Shown here piece by piece: positions 16,885-25,968 of a stretch of 64,000 bases of DNA. The position numbers and the translations under genes were made by a program. How positions within the stretch are numbered: the stretch's first letter is position 1; the number at the start of each line of letters is the position of its first letter. Source of the stretch: Winogradskya consettensis (GTDB lineage: Bacteria > Actinomycetota > Actinomycetes > Mycobacteriales > Micromonosporaceae); the NCBI RefSeq assembly GCF_018332715.1, contig NZ_BOQP01000043.1:62001-126000 (forward strand), written 5' to 3'. The notes beneath the pieces are model-generated. The model had not been told where the DNA came from and made no database searches. It saw only the letters and a list, made by a program, of their open reading frames with translations.

Positions 16885-17328
16885 TCAGCCTCGACGCCTT
16901 GACCGGCGTAGCTGTTGGGCGCGGGCGATGACATCGTCGAGCTGCGGGCCGAGGACGGGGGCCGCCTGGTCCTCCACGTCACAACATGGAGGTTTGGTGC
17001 GTCCCGCCGCTGCCGGTGGCTCCACGCCGAGCAGGCGATACAACTCGGTGTAGATATTGAACTCCTGGTCGTCGTCGTGGTGCGGGCCGACAAGCAGAAT
17101 CCACGCCCTTTGCGGGGACTCGAAGCCGACCACAACTCGTTGCTCCCCGCGTAGGTGTTTGACGCAGACGTGGTCGACGGGCACCGGGCCACTGAGCCGA
17201 TAGGAGAGCGCCGCGCAACCTCGCGCTGCCAGATCATCGACGAATGCGTTGAAGAGTGTGCTCTCCCTGCGACTGAGTGCCGCGATCTGCTGGTCGGCGC
17301 GAGGGGTCGCTAATACCTCGGTGGGCAC
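16885..17328 (-). CDS. Putative RelE/HigB-like toxin of a toxin-antitoxin pair
   Basis: 147-aa protein, GTG start at 17328, 9 nt after the stop of the upstream gene. The centre resembles the compact strand-rich core of RelE-like RNases: DHVCVKHLRGEQRVVVGFESPQRAWILLVGPH. The tail carries the motif RTKPPCCD and then a basic C-terminus. The assignment rests on size, fold pattern and on following a DNA-binding antitoxin-like gene; active-site residues cannot be named. Confidence 0.55.
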   Translation of the reverse strand: MPTEVLATPRADQQIAALSRRESTLFNAFVDDLAARGCAALSYRLSGPVPVDHVCVKHLRGEQRVVVGFESPQRAWILLVGPHHDDDQEFNIYTELYRLLGVEPPAAAGRTKPPCCDVEDQAAPVLGPQLDDVIARAQQLRRSRRRG

Positions 17329-17337
17329 GAAACGGAA

Positions 17338-17811
17338 TTACCGCCCATCGGCGTCGGGCTCGGGGAGGGGCCGAAGTACCCGTCCCTGGCCACGACGCAT
17401 TTGGCGGAGACTTTCGCGGAAGTCGTCGCGGTCAGCCAGTGCGCGGTCGTTGATGCGGTGCCATACCGCGTCGAGCAGATCCCGGTCTCTGCCCAGCGCC
17501 CGCAACTCACGGATCACGTGGCTGACTTCGTGCACACTGATGACGTCCAGCAGGAGCCGGGGCGCTCGTTGACTCACGACCAGGACGCCCTCGCCGGCCC
17601 AGGTTCGCACGGACTTCTCGCTGAGACCGAGCAACTTGGCGGCAATTACCGGCCGAATGGTGGCCTCTTCGGCAAGCGCGGCGTTCGACACATCGAGCAG
17701 TCTGCGGCGGCGCCCGTCGGTCTCGGGGAGACTGTTGGCGACGTCTTCGACCGCTTCGACTCGCTCGAAAAGATTGCGGACCCGCTGTTCCTCGACTGCG
17801 ATGGTCATCAT
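17338..17811 (-). CDS. Putative antitoxin with MerR/HTH-type DNA-binding domain
   Basis: 157-aa protein starting at ATG 17811 (a second ATG follows at 17808), with GAAGGGGGC just upstream. Residues about 50-85 form a helix-turn-helix, RPVIAAKLLGLSEKSVRTWAGEGVLVV, whose WAGEG wing is MerR-like; the rest is helical. The order DNA-binding protein first, RelE-like protein second, 9 nt apart, is typical of autoregulated toxin-antitoxin operons. A CATAAT -10-like hexamer lies about 20 nt upstream. Confidence 0.6.
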   Translation of the reverse strand: MMTIAVEEQRVRNLFERVEAVEDVANSLPETDGRRRRLLDVSNAALAEEATIRPVIAAKLLGLSEKSVRTWAGEGVLVVSQRAPRLLLDVISVHEVSHVIRELRALGRDRDLLDAVWHRINDRALADRDDFRESLRQMRRGQGRVLRPLPEPDADGR

Positions 17812-17881
17812 GCCCCCTTCCCTGGCTACCGATTATGACGCACTTTTTCGGAACCTGCTACCGGGAAGGGTCGAGCCACGG

Positions 17882-19003
17882 TCAGTGGGCGGCGAACTGG
17901 TCGATGAGGCTCTGCGGGGCTTGGTCGTCGAAGCAGAGGATCAGGTTGGCGGCCGCTTCGGAGGAGGATTCCTCGCTTCGCGGGAAGAGGGCTTTTTCGT
18001 ACGCAGTGAGCGCCCCCTCGATGTCCCCGGAGTGCTCGGCGAGGGCCTGGCCGAGCAGTGCGCCGTCGAGCATGGCCAGGTTGGCGCCTTCGCCGGCGAA
18101 GGGGGACATGAGGTGGGCGGCGTCGCCGAGCAGGGTGACACCCGGGGTCCGGGGCCAGCGGTGGTCGGTGGGGAGGGTGTTGAGGGTGCGGGGGATCAGG
18201 GGGCCGTCGGCGTCCTCGATGAGGGCGCGGAGGTCGGGGGACCAGTCGGGGAAGTGGGCGAGCAGGGCCTGCTTGGCGGCGGGCGGGTCGGTGAAGTCGA
18301 CTGTGGAGATCCAGTCCTGCGGGGTGCGCAGGGCGCAGTAGATGTGCAGGCTGCCGTCGGTTTCGCGGTGGGCCAGGAAGCCTTTGCCGGCGCCGAGGGC
18401 GAAGAGCATGCCCGCGCCGACGACCTGGGCGGCTCGCGGGTGGCGTACGTCCGCGTCGTGGAGGTCGATCTCTACGAACGACATGCCGGTGTAGGTGGGG
18501 GTGGCCGGGGACAGCAGGGGGCGGATGCGGGACCAGGCACCGTCGGCGCCGACGAGGACGTCCGCGGTGACCGCGGTGCCGTCGGCGAAGACGACTTCGT
18601 GGCGGCCGCCGGGCAGGGGGCGGGCTTCGACGACCTTGGCGCCCCAGCGGACGGTGTCCGGCGGCAGGGAGTGGAGCAGGAGATCGCGGAGCTGGCCGCG
18701 GTCGACTTCCGGGCGGTCGCCGTCGCCGTCGTCGGTCTCGTCGGCGAACACCGTGCCGTGTTTGTCGAGGATGCGCATGGCTTCGCCACCCTCGTGGATG
18801 ATCTTTCGGAATTCGTCGTACAGGTGCGCCGTACGCAGAGCAATTTGTCCGTTGTTGGCGTGGATGTCGAGCATGCCGCCCTGGGTGCGAGCGGTCGCGG
18901 ACGCCTCGGCCTCGTAGATGGTGGCGGCGATGCCGTTGATGTGCAGGACGCGCGCGAGGGTGAGCCCACCCAGTCCGGCGCCCACGATGACGATGGAAGT
19001 CAT
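17882..19003 (-). CDS. Tet(X)-like FAD-dependent monooxygenase
   Basis: 373-aa class A flavoprotein hydroxylase. FAD binding: VGAGLGGL (G8, G10, G13), the second motif VGADGAWSRIR, and GDAAHLMSPFAGEGAN at about residue 293. It shares several signatures with Tet(X): GGMLDIHANNGQIAL (Tet(X) GGTLDLHRDSGQKAM), RPEVDRGQLRDLLL and GDAAHLMPPFAGQG. Tet(X) inactivates tetracyclines by 11a-hydroxylation; the substrate here is only inferred. The promoter carries operators also found before the adjacent TetR gene, so the enzyme is likely induced by its own substrate. Confidence 0.88.
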   Translation of the reverse strand: MTSIVIVGAGLGGLTLARVLHINGIAATIYEAEASATARTQGGMLDIHANNGQIALRTAHLYDEFRKIIHEGGEAMRILDKHGTVFADETDDGDGDRPEVDRGQLRDLLLHSLPPDTVRWGAKVVEARPLPGGRHEVVFADGTAVTADVLVGADGAWSRIRPLLSPATPTYTGMSFVEIDLHDADVRHPRAAQVVGAGMLFALGAGKGFLAHRETDGSLHIYCALRTPQDWISTVDFTDPPAAKQALLAHFPDWSPDLRALIEDADGPLIPRTLNTLPTDHRWPRTPGVTLLGDAAHLMSPFAGEGANLAMLDGALLGQALAEHSGDIEGALTAYEKALFPRSEESSSEAAANLILCFDDQAPQSLIDQFAAH

Positions 19004-19025
19004 ATGAAACCCCTTAGATAAAACG

Positions 19026-19046
19026 TGTTCGTAGCGAACATGTTCG
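19026..19046. promoter_or_regulatory. TetR operators upstream of the Tet(X)-like gene
   Basis: Three half-sites in a row, TGTTCG-TAG-CGAACA-TGTTCG, give two overlapping inverted repeats. The right-hand one, CGAACATGTTCG (19035-19046), is identical to the palindrome upstream of tetR. TTGACG overlaps it as a possible -35 on the minus strand. Confidence 0.75.
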
Positions 19047-19066
19047 TCAACTATACAAAAAGCGGA

Positions 19067-19720
19067 CTACGGGACAGCCGTAGCCGCGATCCCGGCGATC
19101 AGGACGGCGAATCCCCAGCGCAACCGCTGCTCACCGGACCCGGACCAGAGCAGATCGCCGACCCCGGCAACGTGCGGATAGCGATCGGCGTCCATGGCGA
19201 CGAGCGCGGCCTCCTGCACCGAGGCGTCATGCAGACCCGACTCCGAGCGGGTCCCGTGCTCCGCGGCCGTCGCCGTCGCATGCTGCAACAACAGATCAAC
19301 ACCCCAGGCAGCCCGGGACACGGGTACACCCGAAGCGTCCAGCAATCCCAGCACCGCATCGATCAGCCGAAGATAGTTGGCCCCCGACGGCCGCAACGTG
19401 AGCACGGACCGGGCCAGACTCGGATACTCGAACAGCACCTGCGTGTACCGGCTGAGCAGCTCGACGAGGTCGGTCCCCGAGAAGTCGAGCTCCGCGAGCA
19501 GCTCATCGAGCACAGCACCGTGCAGCTCGGCCATGTTGTCGACGTAGACGTAGAGCGATGCCGGGCCGGTGTCCAGCTCGCCGGCGAGCCGGCGCATGGT
19601 GACGCGCTCGAGCCCCTCGGCCCGCATCACCCGCACCGCGGCGGCGACCACGACGGCCCGGCTGAGCGGGTCCTTCGCGGGCCGGTCACGCCGGCTGACG
19701 GGTTCTCTGCGAGCTGCCAT
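19067..19720 (-). CDS. TetR-family repressor (TetR_C-like)
   Basis: 217-aa regulator. The N-terminal helix-turn-helix covers about residues 20-65 (AAVRVMRAEGLERVTMRRLAGELDTGPASLYVYVDN), close to TetR proper. The C-terminal half is the helical ligand pocket. ATG 19720 is preferred over the more distal ATGs because the operator lies at 19735-19746, just upstream. The gene is transcribed toward the Tet(X)-like gene, 63 nt away, and should repress both. Confidence 0.9.
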   Translation of the reverse strand: MAARREPVSRRDRPAKDPLSRAVVVAAAVRVMRAEGLERVTMRRLAGELDTGPASLYVYVDNMAELHGAVLDELLAELDFSGTDLVELLSRYTQVLFEYPSLARSVLTLRPSGANYLRLIDAVLGLLDASGVPVSRAAWGVDLLLQHATATAAEHGTRSESGLHDASVQEAALVAMDADRYPHVAGVGDLLWSGSGEQRLRWGFAVLIAGIAATAVP

Positions 19721-19734
19721 GAACACGATCGTAA

Positions 19735-19746
19735 CGAACATGTTCG
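19735..19746. promoter_or_regulatory. Autoregulatory operator of the TetR gene
   Basis: Perfect 12-bp palindrome CGAACATGTTCG, 14 bp before the tetR ATG, identical to the site in the Tet(X)-like promoter region. Confidence 0.75.
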
Positions 19747-19771
19747 TCGGCCGGCAAGGCCGCAGCGGAAA

Positions 19772-21448
19772 TCAGTCGCGGAACTCTCCGGACGGCGTAC
19801 CCGTAGAGGTCTGTTTTGCCTGCTCAGCCGCGCGCAGCTCGACCCGGCGGATCTTGCCGGAGATCGTCTTGGGCAGGTCGGCGAACTCGAGGCGGCGGAT
19901 CCGCTGGTAGGGCGACAACTGCGCCCGGGAGTGCGCGAAGATCGCCTGCGCGGTCTCGGCGTCGGCGGCCCACCCCTCGGCGAGCACGACGTACGCCTTG
20001 GGCACGTTGAGCCGTAACGGATCGGGCGACGGCACGACCGCGGCCTCGACCACCGCCTCGTGCTCGATCAGCACGCTCTCCAACTCGAACGGCGAGATGC
20101 GGTAGTCGGATGCCTTGAACACGTCATCGGTACGCCCGACGTACGTGATGTAGCCGTCCTCGTCCCGGGAACCGATATCGCCGGTGTGGTAGTAACCGCC
20201 TGCCATCGCCGTGGCCGTCAGCTCCTCGTCGCCGTGATAGCCGACCATGAGCCCCAGCGGCCGGGGGTCGAGCTCCAGGCAGATCTCGCCCTCGTCGGCC
20301 GGCTCGCCGGAGTTCGGGTCGATCAGCGCGACCCTGTACCCGGGGACCGGCCGGCCCATCGAACCCGGGCGCACCGGCTGGCCTGGCGTGTTGGCGATCT
20401 GCACGGTGGTCTCGGTCTGGCCGAAGCCGTCCCGGATGGTCACGCCCCAGGCCTTGTGCACCCGATCGATGACCTCGGGGTTGAGCGGTTCACCGGCGCC
20501 GACGACCACCCGCGGCGGGGTGCTCAGCGCGCTCAGGTCGGACTGGATCAGCATCCGCCACACGGTCGGCGGCGCGCAGAAACTGGTCACGCCGCAGCGC
20601 TGCATCTCGCGCAGCAGCCGGGCGGCGTCGAAGCGCGTGTAGTTGTGGATGAAGACGCAGGCCTGGGCGTTCCAGGGGGCGAAGACGTTGCTCCAGGCGT
20701 GCTTGGCCCAGCCCGGCGAGGAGATGTTGAGGTGTACGTCGCCGGGCCGCAGACCGATCCAGTACATGGTCGACAGGTGACCCACGGGGTACGAGGCGTG
20801 CGTGTGCTCGACCAGTTTCGGGCGCGCGGTGGTGCCCGACGTGAAGTAGAGCAGCAGGGTGTCCGTGGAGTGGGTGGCGGCGTCGGGAGCAAAGTGCGTG
20901 CTCTGCGCGTACGCGTCGGAATAGGTCTGCCAACCCGGAACCGGCTCCCCCACGCTGATCCGCGTGACGGCCGGGTCAACGCCCGCGAAGCGGGGAGCGG
21001 CCGACGCGAGCGCGACCACGTGCTGGGCTCCGCCGCGGGTGACCCGGTTGCGCACGTCGGCCTCGGCCAGCAGCGGGGTCGCGGGGATCAGGACGGCGCC
21101 GAGCTTCATGACGGCGAGGATGGTCTCCCAGAGCTCGACCTGGTTGCCGAGCATGAGCACGACCCGGTCGCCACGCGCCACGCCCTGTCCGCGCAGCCAG
21201 TTGGCGACCTGGTCGGAACGCCGGGACAGCTCGGCGAAGGAGAACTTCTGCTCGGAGCCGTCCTCCTCGACGATCCAGAGCGCCGGGTTGTCGTTGCCCT
21301 CGGCGATGACGTCGAACCAGTCGAGCGCCCAGTTGAAATCGCCGAGCTCCGGCCAGCGGAACCGCTCGTACGCGTCGGCGTAGTTCTCGCGGTGCTCGAC
21401 CAGGAAGTCGCGGGCGGCGCGGAACGCCGTCGTACCCTCAGCCGCCAT
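19772..21448 (-). CDS. Medium-chain acyl-CoA synthetase (ACSM-like, AMP-forming)
   Basis: 558-aa member of the adenylating enzyme superfamily: YFTSGTTARPKLVEH (P-loop), DGFGQTETT, YYHTGDIG and the C-terminal lysine in KTISGKIRR at about 530. The order and the long N-terminal segment with FNWALDWFD match acetyl/medium-chain acyl-CoA synthetases. It activates a carboxylic acid to its CoA thioester with ATP. It follows the CDP-alcohol transferase gene by 53 nt on the same strand, so both may be co-transcribed in lipid metabolism. Confidence 0.92.
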   Translation of the reverse strand: MAAEGTTAFRAARDFLVEHRENYADAYERFRWPELGDFNWALDWFDVIAEGNDNPALWIVEEDGSEQKFSFAELSRRSDQVANWLRGQGVARGDRVVLMLGNQVELWETILAVMKLGAVLIPATPLLAEADVRNRVTRGGAQHVVALASAAPRFAGVDPAVTRISVGEPVPGWQTYSDAYAQSTHFAPDAATHSTDTLLLYFTSGTTARPKLVEHTHASYPVGHLSTMYWIGLRPGDVHLNISSPGWAKHAWSNVFAPWNAQACVFIHNYTRFDAARLLREMQRCGVTSFCAPPTVWRMLIQSDLSALSTPPRVVVGAGEPLNPEVIDRVHKAWGVTIRDGFGQTETTVQIANTPGQPVRPGSMGRPVPGYRVALIDPNSGEPADEGEICLELDPRPLGLMVGYHGDEELTATAMAGGYYHTGDIGSRDEDGYITYVGRTDDVFKASDYRISPFELESVLIEHEAVVEAAVVPSPDPLRLNVPKAYVVLAEGWAADAETAQAIFAHSRAQLSPYQRIRRLEFADLPKTISGKIRRVELRAAEQAKQTSTGTPSGEFRD

Positions 21449-21501
21449 GTTCGTCTCCTCAGCCGGTGCCTGCTCAGCAGCCTAACTGTGAAATCGTTTA
21501 C

Positions 21502-22350
21502 TCAATCGGCGGTCACCGGCGCGTTCATCTCGCGGGACGGCGACTCCCGCTGCGGGAGCACCGCACCCTCCGCCTGCGCGCGGGCCAGGGCGACCGGGAA
21601 CGCCCGGGTCGACCTCCACAGCCCGTGGATGAGCCGGAGCTCGAAGATCAGCAGCAGCACGCCGGCCACCACCGCGAACTGCAGGATCCATCCGGTGAGC
21701 GGGCCGATGATGAAGACCGTCATCTCGTACTCGATGCCGCTGAACAAATGGGTGCGGATCCGACGTTCAGCGAGAAACTGCCTCACCCGCGCACGAGGCC
21801 CACGCGGGACTGTGGCCACTGTTGGAACAGGCCCGCCACGAGCCTCGAGGATCTGCTCGCGCATCGTGGTGCGCACCTTGGCCATCTGCTGGCCGTTCAG
21901 GTAGCGGAAGAGATCAAGGAAGATGACCCCGAGCATGACCCACAGGTACGCGACCGAGCCCGTTCTCGCGTACTGCCCGCCGAACAGCGCGCACGCGCAG
22001 ATGAAGACGCGCACCCGGTCGAACATGAAGTCGAGCCAGGTCCCGAACATCGACCCCGTCCCGTTCAACCGGGCGATCTTGCCGTCCATGCAGTCGACGA
22101 TGAAGCTGACGTGGAACAGCAGCGCCCCCGCCACGACCCACCAGCGGTCCTGCAGCAGGAAGCACGCCGCGGACCCGAGCCCGAGCAGCGTGGCCACGGC
22201 GGTGAGCACGTTCGGCGTGATCCACCGGTAAGGGGCGACGAGCCACACGAGCCGCGCAGCCACCGGGTCCACGAGCAGGACCGTCCACCAGGCATCCCGG
22301 ACCTTGTAGGTCTGCTCACGGATCTCCCGCAGCGATGATCGTCGCACCAT
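21502..22350 (-). CDS. CDP-alcohol phosphatidyltransferase
   Basis: 282-aa membrane enzyme carrying the complete family signature DxxDGxxARx8GxxxDxxxD: D86, D89, G90, A93, R94, G103, D107, D111. About six hydrophobic helices are visible. Such enzymes move a phospho-alcohol between CDP and an acceptor in phospholipid or inositol-lipid synthesis. Nothing here identifies the alcohol. The start is ATG 22350. It is divergent from the TRAP transporter gene. Confidence 0.92.
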   Translation of the reverse strand: MVRRSSLREIREQTYKVRDAWWTVLLVDPVAARLVWLVAPYRWITPNVLTAVATLLGLGSAACFLLQDRWWVVAGALLFHVSFIVDCMDGKIARLNGTGSMFGTWLDFMFDRVRVFICACALFGGQYARTGSVAYLWVMLGVIFLDLFRYLNGQQMAKVRTTMREQILEARGGPVPTVATVPRGPRARVRQFLAERRIRTHLFSGIEYEMTVFIIGPLTGWILQFAVVAGVLLLIFELRLIHGLWRSTRAFPVALARAQAEGAVLPQRESPSREMNAPVTAD

Positions 22351-22404
22351 AGCCCTCTCAACGCGCGTGATGTACCTTTTGTCAGGTTACCGGTAGTCCT
22401 GAAT

Positions 22405-22436
22405 TTGTCAGGCCGCAACGAGCACCGGGCATAGTA
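22405..22436 (+). promoter_or_regulatory. Candidate promoter of the TRAP operon
   Basis: TTGTCA (22405-22410) and CATAGT (22430-22435) with a 19-nt spacer. Transcription would begin within a few bases of the start codons TTG 22444/ATG 22447. There is no ribosome site, so a leaderless message is plausible. Confidence 0.4.
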
Positions 22437-22446
22437 AAGTCCGTTG

Positions 22447-24438
22447 ATGGATGTCGGTCGATCTCTTGACCCAGACCCGGCCCCGGTCCATTACGACGAC
22501 GAAGAGCTGCCCTCGCGTACGCTCACCGGCCCGATCGGTCTCGGTGTGTCGATCGTCGCCTTCGTCGTCGCCCTGCTGGTGCTGTTCCAGGTCTTCCGGC
22601 CGCTCGCCCAGGGGAGCCAGTTCTACCTGATCATTTTCCTGGCGGGCACCCTCCCGCTGGTGTTCCTCGGCTACCGCAGCGGTCTGCCCGGTTCGGCCCG
22701 CGACCGGCCCACGCCCGCCGACTGGGGGCTGGCCGTTCTCACGCTGCTGGTCTGCCTCTACCCGGTCGATCCCTTCACCGGGGGGTACGACGGGTTCCTC
22801 GACCGGCAGGGACTGCTCGACACCCCGGACGTCATCGCCGGGTCGGTCATGCTGCTCCTGGTCGTGGAGGCCTGCCGGAGAACCACGGGCCTCGCGCTTC
22901 CGATCGTCTGTCTGGCCTTTCTCGGGTACGCGTACTACGGCGGCCTGCTCCCCCAGAACTGGAGCATCGCCCACTCCGGTCTCGACTTCGCCCAGATCGT
23001 CGACGCGCTCTACAACTCGGGCAGCGGCTTCTACGGCACCCCGCTCGACGTCGCCGCCAGCTACATCGTGCTGTTCACCATCTACGGCGCGGTGCTCGAC
23101 CTCTCCGGTGCGAGCCGGTTCTTCGTCGACCTGTCGGTGGCGGCGTTCCGCAGGTCCCGTAGCGCGGCCGGGCGCACCGCCGTCGCCGCCGGTTTCCTGC
23201 TGGGCACGGTCTCCGGCTCGGGCACGGCGACGGCGGTCAGCGTCGGCGCCGTCACGTGGCCGTTGCTGCGCCGCGCCGGATACCCACCGGAACAGGCGGG
23301 CGGGATGCTCGCGGCGGCGGGGGTCGGCGCGATCCTCTCCCCGCCCACGCTCGGCGCGGCCGCGTTCATCGTCGCCGAGTACCTCGACGTCTCCTACCTC
23401 ACGGTGCTCGGCTGGGCGATGATCCCCACGCTGCTCTACTACCTGGGGATCGTGCTCGCGGTCGAGATCGATTCGCGGCGGTTCGGCGTACGCCCGGTCG
23501 AGGCCCCCGACACCAGCGCGCGGCACCTGCTGCTCCGCTCCGGCTACCACTTCTCGTCCCTGGTGCTCATCGTCGTGCTGCTCGCCGTGGGCCAGAGCGC
23601 CACCCGCGCGGTGGTGTACGCGACGCTGGCCGCCGTCGCGCTGTCCTTTCTCGACCGGCGCTCGTGGCTGACGCCCCGGCGCCTGTTCACCGCGCTCGCC
23701 GCCGGCGTACGAGGTGTGCTCGCCGTGGTGGCGGTCTGCACCGCGGCGGGCATCATCACCGCGACCACGACGAAGACCGGCCTCGGCGCGCAACTCGCGT
23801 CGCTGCTGGTCAGCGGTGCGCGGGCGGTCACCGACAACCCGACGGCGGTGCTCGCGCTGACCGTCGTCCTGGCCGCGGTGGCGCTGGCGGTCCTCGGGCT
23901 GGCGGTCCCGGTGACCGCGAGCTTCATCATCGGCTGGGTGATCATCGGCCCGGCGCTGCTCGGGCTCGGCGTCTCCGCGCCGGCCGCCGCGATGTTCGTC
24001 TTCTACTACTCGGTGCTCTCCGAGGTGACACCGCCGACCGCACTGGCCGCCGTCGGGGCCAGCGCGATCACCGGCGGCAGGACCGTCCCGACCATGTGGC
24101 AGGCCCTCAAGTACGCCCTCCCGGCATTCCTCGCCCCGATCGCGTTCGTGCTGACCGGCCCGGGCGAGCACCTGCTCGGCCGCGGCTCGTTCATCGACAT
24201 CCTCTGGACCACCGCGGTGGCCGCACTCGCCGTCGGCGGGCTCGCGATCGCCACCGGCGGCTGGGTGCCCGGCATCGGAGCGGCCGGCGTGCCGAGCCGA
24301 GTCCTGGGTGGCCTCGCCGGCGTACTCCTGCTCTACCTCGCCCCGGTGACGATCGCACTCGGCGTGGTCGCGCTCGGGCTCGCTCTCATCCTCAGGAGGA
24401 AGAACCATGCGGAAAGTGTTGGCACTAACGGCGACTAG
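22447..24438 (+). CDS. TRAP transporter fused permease (4TM + 12TM), TAXI type
   Basis: 663-aa polytopic protein with about 17-19 hydrophobic helices. The first part corresponds to the small DctQ-like permease and the rest to the large DctM-like permease, a fusion typical of TAXI-type TRAP systems. Landmarks are FLLGTVSGSGTATAVSVGAVTWPLL and GVGAILSPPTLGAAAFIVAEYL. It drives solute uptake with a sodium or proton gradient. The next gene, overlapping by 32 nt, encodes the solute-binding lipoprotein. The substrate is unknown (dicarboxylates or amino acids in known members). Confidence 0.92.
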   Translation: MDVGRSLDPDPAPVHYDDEELPSRTLTGPIGLGVSIVAFVVALLVLFQVFRPLAQGSQFYLIIFLAGTLPLVFLGYRSGLPGSARDRPTPADWGLAVLTLLVCLYPVDPFTGGYDGFLDRQGLLDTPDVIAGSVMLLLVVEACRRTTGLALPIVCLAFLGYAYYGGLLPQNWSIAHSGLDFAQIVDALYNSGSGFYGTPLDVAASYIVLFTIYGAVLDLSGASRFFVDLSVAAFRRSRSAAGRTAVAAGFLLGTVSGSGTATAVSVGAVTWPLLRRAGYPPEQAGGMLAAAGVGAILSPPTLGAAAFIVAEYLDVSYLTVLGWAMIPTLLYYLGIVLAVEIDSRRFGVRPVEAPDTSARHLLLRSGYHFSSLVLIVVLLAVGQSATRAVVYATLAAVALSFLDRRSWLTPRRLFTALAAGVRGVLAVVAVCTAAGIITATTTKTGLGAQLASLLVSGARAVTDNPTAVLALTVVLAAVALAVLGLAVPVTASFIIGWVIIGPALLGLGVSAPAAAMFVFYYSVLSEVTPPTALAAVGASAITGGRTVPTMWQALKYALPAFLAPIAFVLTGPGEHLLGRGSFIDILWTTAVAALAVGGLAIATGGWVPGIGAAGVPSRVLGGLAGVLLLYLAPVTIALGVVALGLALILRRKNHAESVGTNGD

Positions 24439-25405
24439 CGCACTCATACTGACCGGGTGCGGCGGGAAACAGGACGCCGTCCGGACCGACACCGGCGACA
24501 CCGTCACGTGCGAGGTCGCCGAGGAGACCCGGATCGGCATCGCCACCGGCAACGCGACCGGGGTCTACTTCGCGCTCGGGAACGCGTACGCGCAGCAGAT
24601 CGGCACCACCGCCGGCGGGAAGGTCAAGGCGACGGCCTCCGAGACCGGCGCCTCCGTGCAGAACATCCAGCAGCTCGTGGCCGGGAAGTTCGACGTCGCG
24701 TTCTCCCTCGCGGACAGCGCCGCCGACGCGGTCAACGGGTCCGGCAGCTTCACGGCCCGCCAGCCGGTGTCGGCACTGGCCCGCATCCACACCAACTACA
24801 CCCAGGTCATCGTCCGCAAGGCGGCCGGCATCACCGACGTGAAGTCGATGACCGGCAAGCGCGTCTCCACCGGCTCCCCGAAGTCGGGCACCGAGGTCAT
24901 CGCCAACCGCGTTCTCACCGCGGCGGGCCTGGACCCGGCCAAGGACATCAAGGCTCAGCGTCTCGACCTCACGAAGACGGTCGACGGGATGAAGGACGGC
25001 TCGATCGACGCGCTCTTCTGGTCGGGCGGGCTGCCCACCCCCGGCATCACCGACCTGCTGACCACGTCGGGCGACCAGGTCCAGTTCCTCGACATCACGC
25101 CGCAGCTCGCGGCCCTCAAGACGATCAATCCGGTCTACGAACAGGGCACCATCCCCGCGGCCACCTACCGGACCGCGGCGGACATCAAGACCGTCGTGGT
25201 GCCCAATTTGCTGCTCGTGCGTCAGGACCTCGACGCGGACGTGGCGTGCGTACTGACAAAGGCTCTTTTCGACCGTAAGGCCGAGCTGCAGCAGGCCAAC
25301 GCGGCGGCCAAGGAGATCGACCTGTCCACCGCCCGCCGCACCGACCCGATCGGCCTGCACCGCGGCGCCACCAAGGCCCTCGACGACCTTGGCGCACCCG
25401 CCTAG
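24407..25405 (+). CDS. TAXI-family TRAP solute-binding lipoprotein
   Basis: 332-aa lipoprotein: signal peptide with lipobox LTGC (C18), so it is anchored outside the membrane. The mature part follows the TAXI family (IGIATGNATGVYFALGNAYA, ASETGASVQNIQQLVAGKFDVAFSLADSA, ALFWSGGLPTPGI). It starts inside the permease gene behind an AGGAGGAAG ribosome site. It delivers ligand to the fused permease. Confidence 0.93.
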   Translation: MRKVLALTATSALILTGCGGKQDAVRTDTGDTVTCEVAEETRIGIATGNATGVYFALGNAYAQQIGTTAGGKVKATASETGASVQNIQQLVAGKFDVAFSLADSAADAVNGSGSFTARQPVSALARIHTNYTQVIVRKAAGITDVKSMTGKRVSTGSPKSGTEVIANRVLTAAGLDPAKDIKAQRLDLTKTVDGMKDGSIDALFWSGGLPTPGITDLLTTSGDQVQFLDITPQLAALKTINPVYEQGTIPAATYRTAADIKTVVVPNLLLVRQDLDADVACVLTKALFDRKAELQQANAAAKEIDLSTARRTDPIGLHRGATKALDDLGAPA

Positions 25406-25851
25406 TAGTTGACGATCGGAGCGTGCGCCGGAACGGGGGCCGGAGCCTTGAACTGCAGGGTGTCGCGAACGTTCTTCTGCACCGCCACCGCGGCGAACAG
25501 CGTCATGGCGAACGCGAGACCGTAGAAACCCTTCTCGCTGAGCGCCATCCCGCTGTTCCACAGACCCACCACCAGCATCAGTACGCCCAGAGCCACCACA
25601 GCCCACGACAGCCCCAGATACAACGCGGAGACCGGCAGCCCGTCCGCCCGATCGCGCACCGACTTCTGCAGCGACACGGCGGCGAACACACCCAGCACCA
25701 GAACCGCGGCGTAGAAACCCTTCTCGCTCTTGGTCATCGTGGCGTTCCACAGCCCCACCGCGAACGACAGGAAACCGATGAAGAGAACGGCCCACGAGGC
25801 ACCGACGAACGCGGCGGTGGGCTTGCTGGCGGAAGAAGGCTGGTTGACCAC
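25402..25851 (-). CDS. YiaA/YiaB-family inner membrane protein
   Basis: 149-aa protein made of two copies of the YiaAB two-helix domain: SWAVLFIGFLSFAVGLWN with EKGFYAAVLVLGVFAAVSLQK, then the same pattern ending GLAFAMTLFAAVAVQKNVRD. Four helices in total. It closely follows E. coli YiaA in layout; the role in that organism is unknown. GTG 25851 is favoured because GGAGAG sits 4 nt upstream; the frame is open to TTG 25932. Its stop overlaps the TRAP lipoprotein stop by 4 nt. Confidence 0.85.
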   Translation of the reverse strand: MVNQPSSASKPTAAFVGASWAVLFIGFLSFAVGLWNATMTKSEKGFYAAVLVLGVFAAVSLQKSVRDRADGLPVSALYLGLSWAVVALGVLMLVVGLWNSGMALSEKGFYGLAFAMTLFAAVAVQKNVRDTLQFKAPAPVPAHAPIVNY

Positions 25852-25968
25852 GGGACTCTCCGAACGGGGGTAGGAACTGATAGGCACAGCCTGCGCGAAC
25901 CCCGTCACACAATCGTGAGTAGTGGTACTCAACGGTTGGTTGCAATGGCGCCAGTAATGTCACTCGGC

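Noticed and set aside
22408..24552. 714-codon minus-strand frame opposite the TRAP permease
   Set aside because: Highly charged Arg/Glu/Asp/Gly-rich translation with no domain; the plus strand encodes clear membrane helices.
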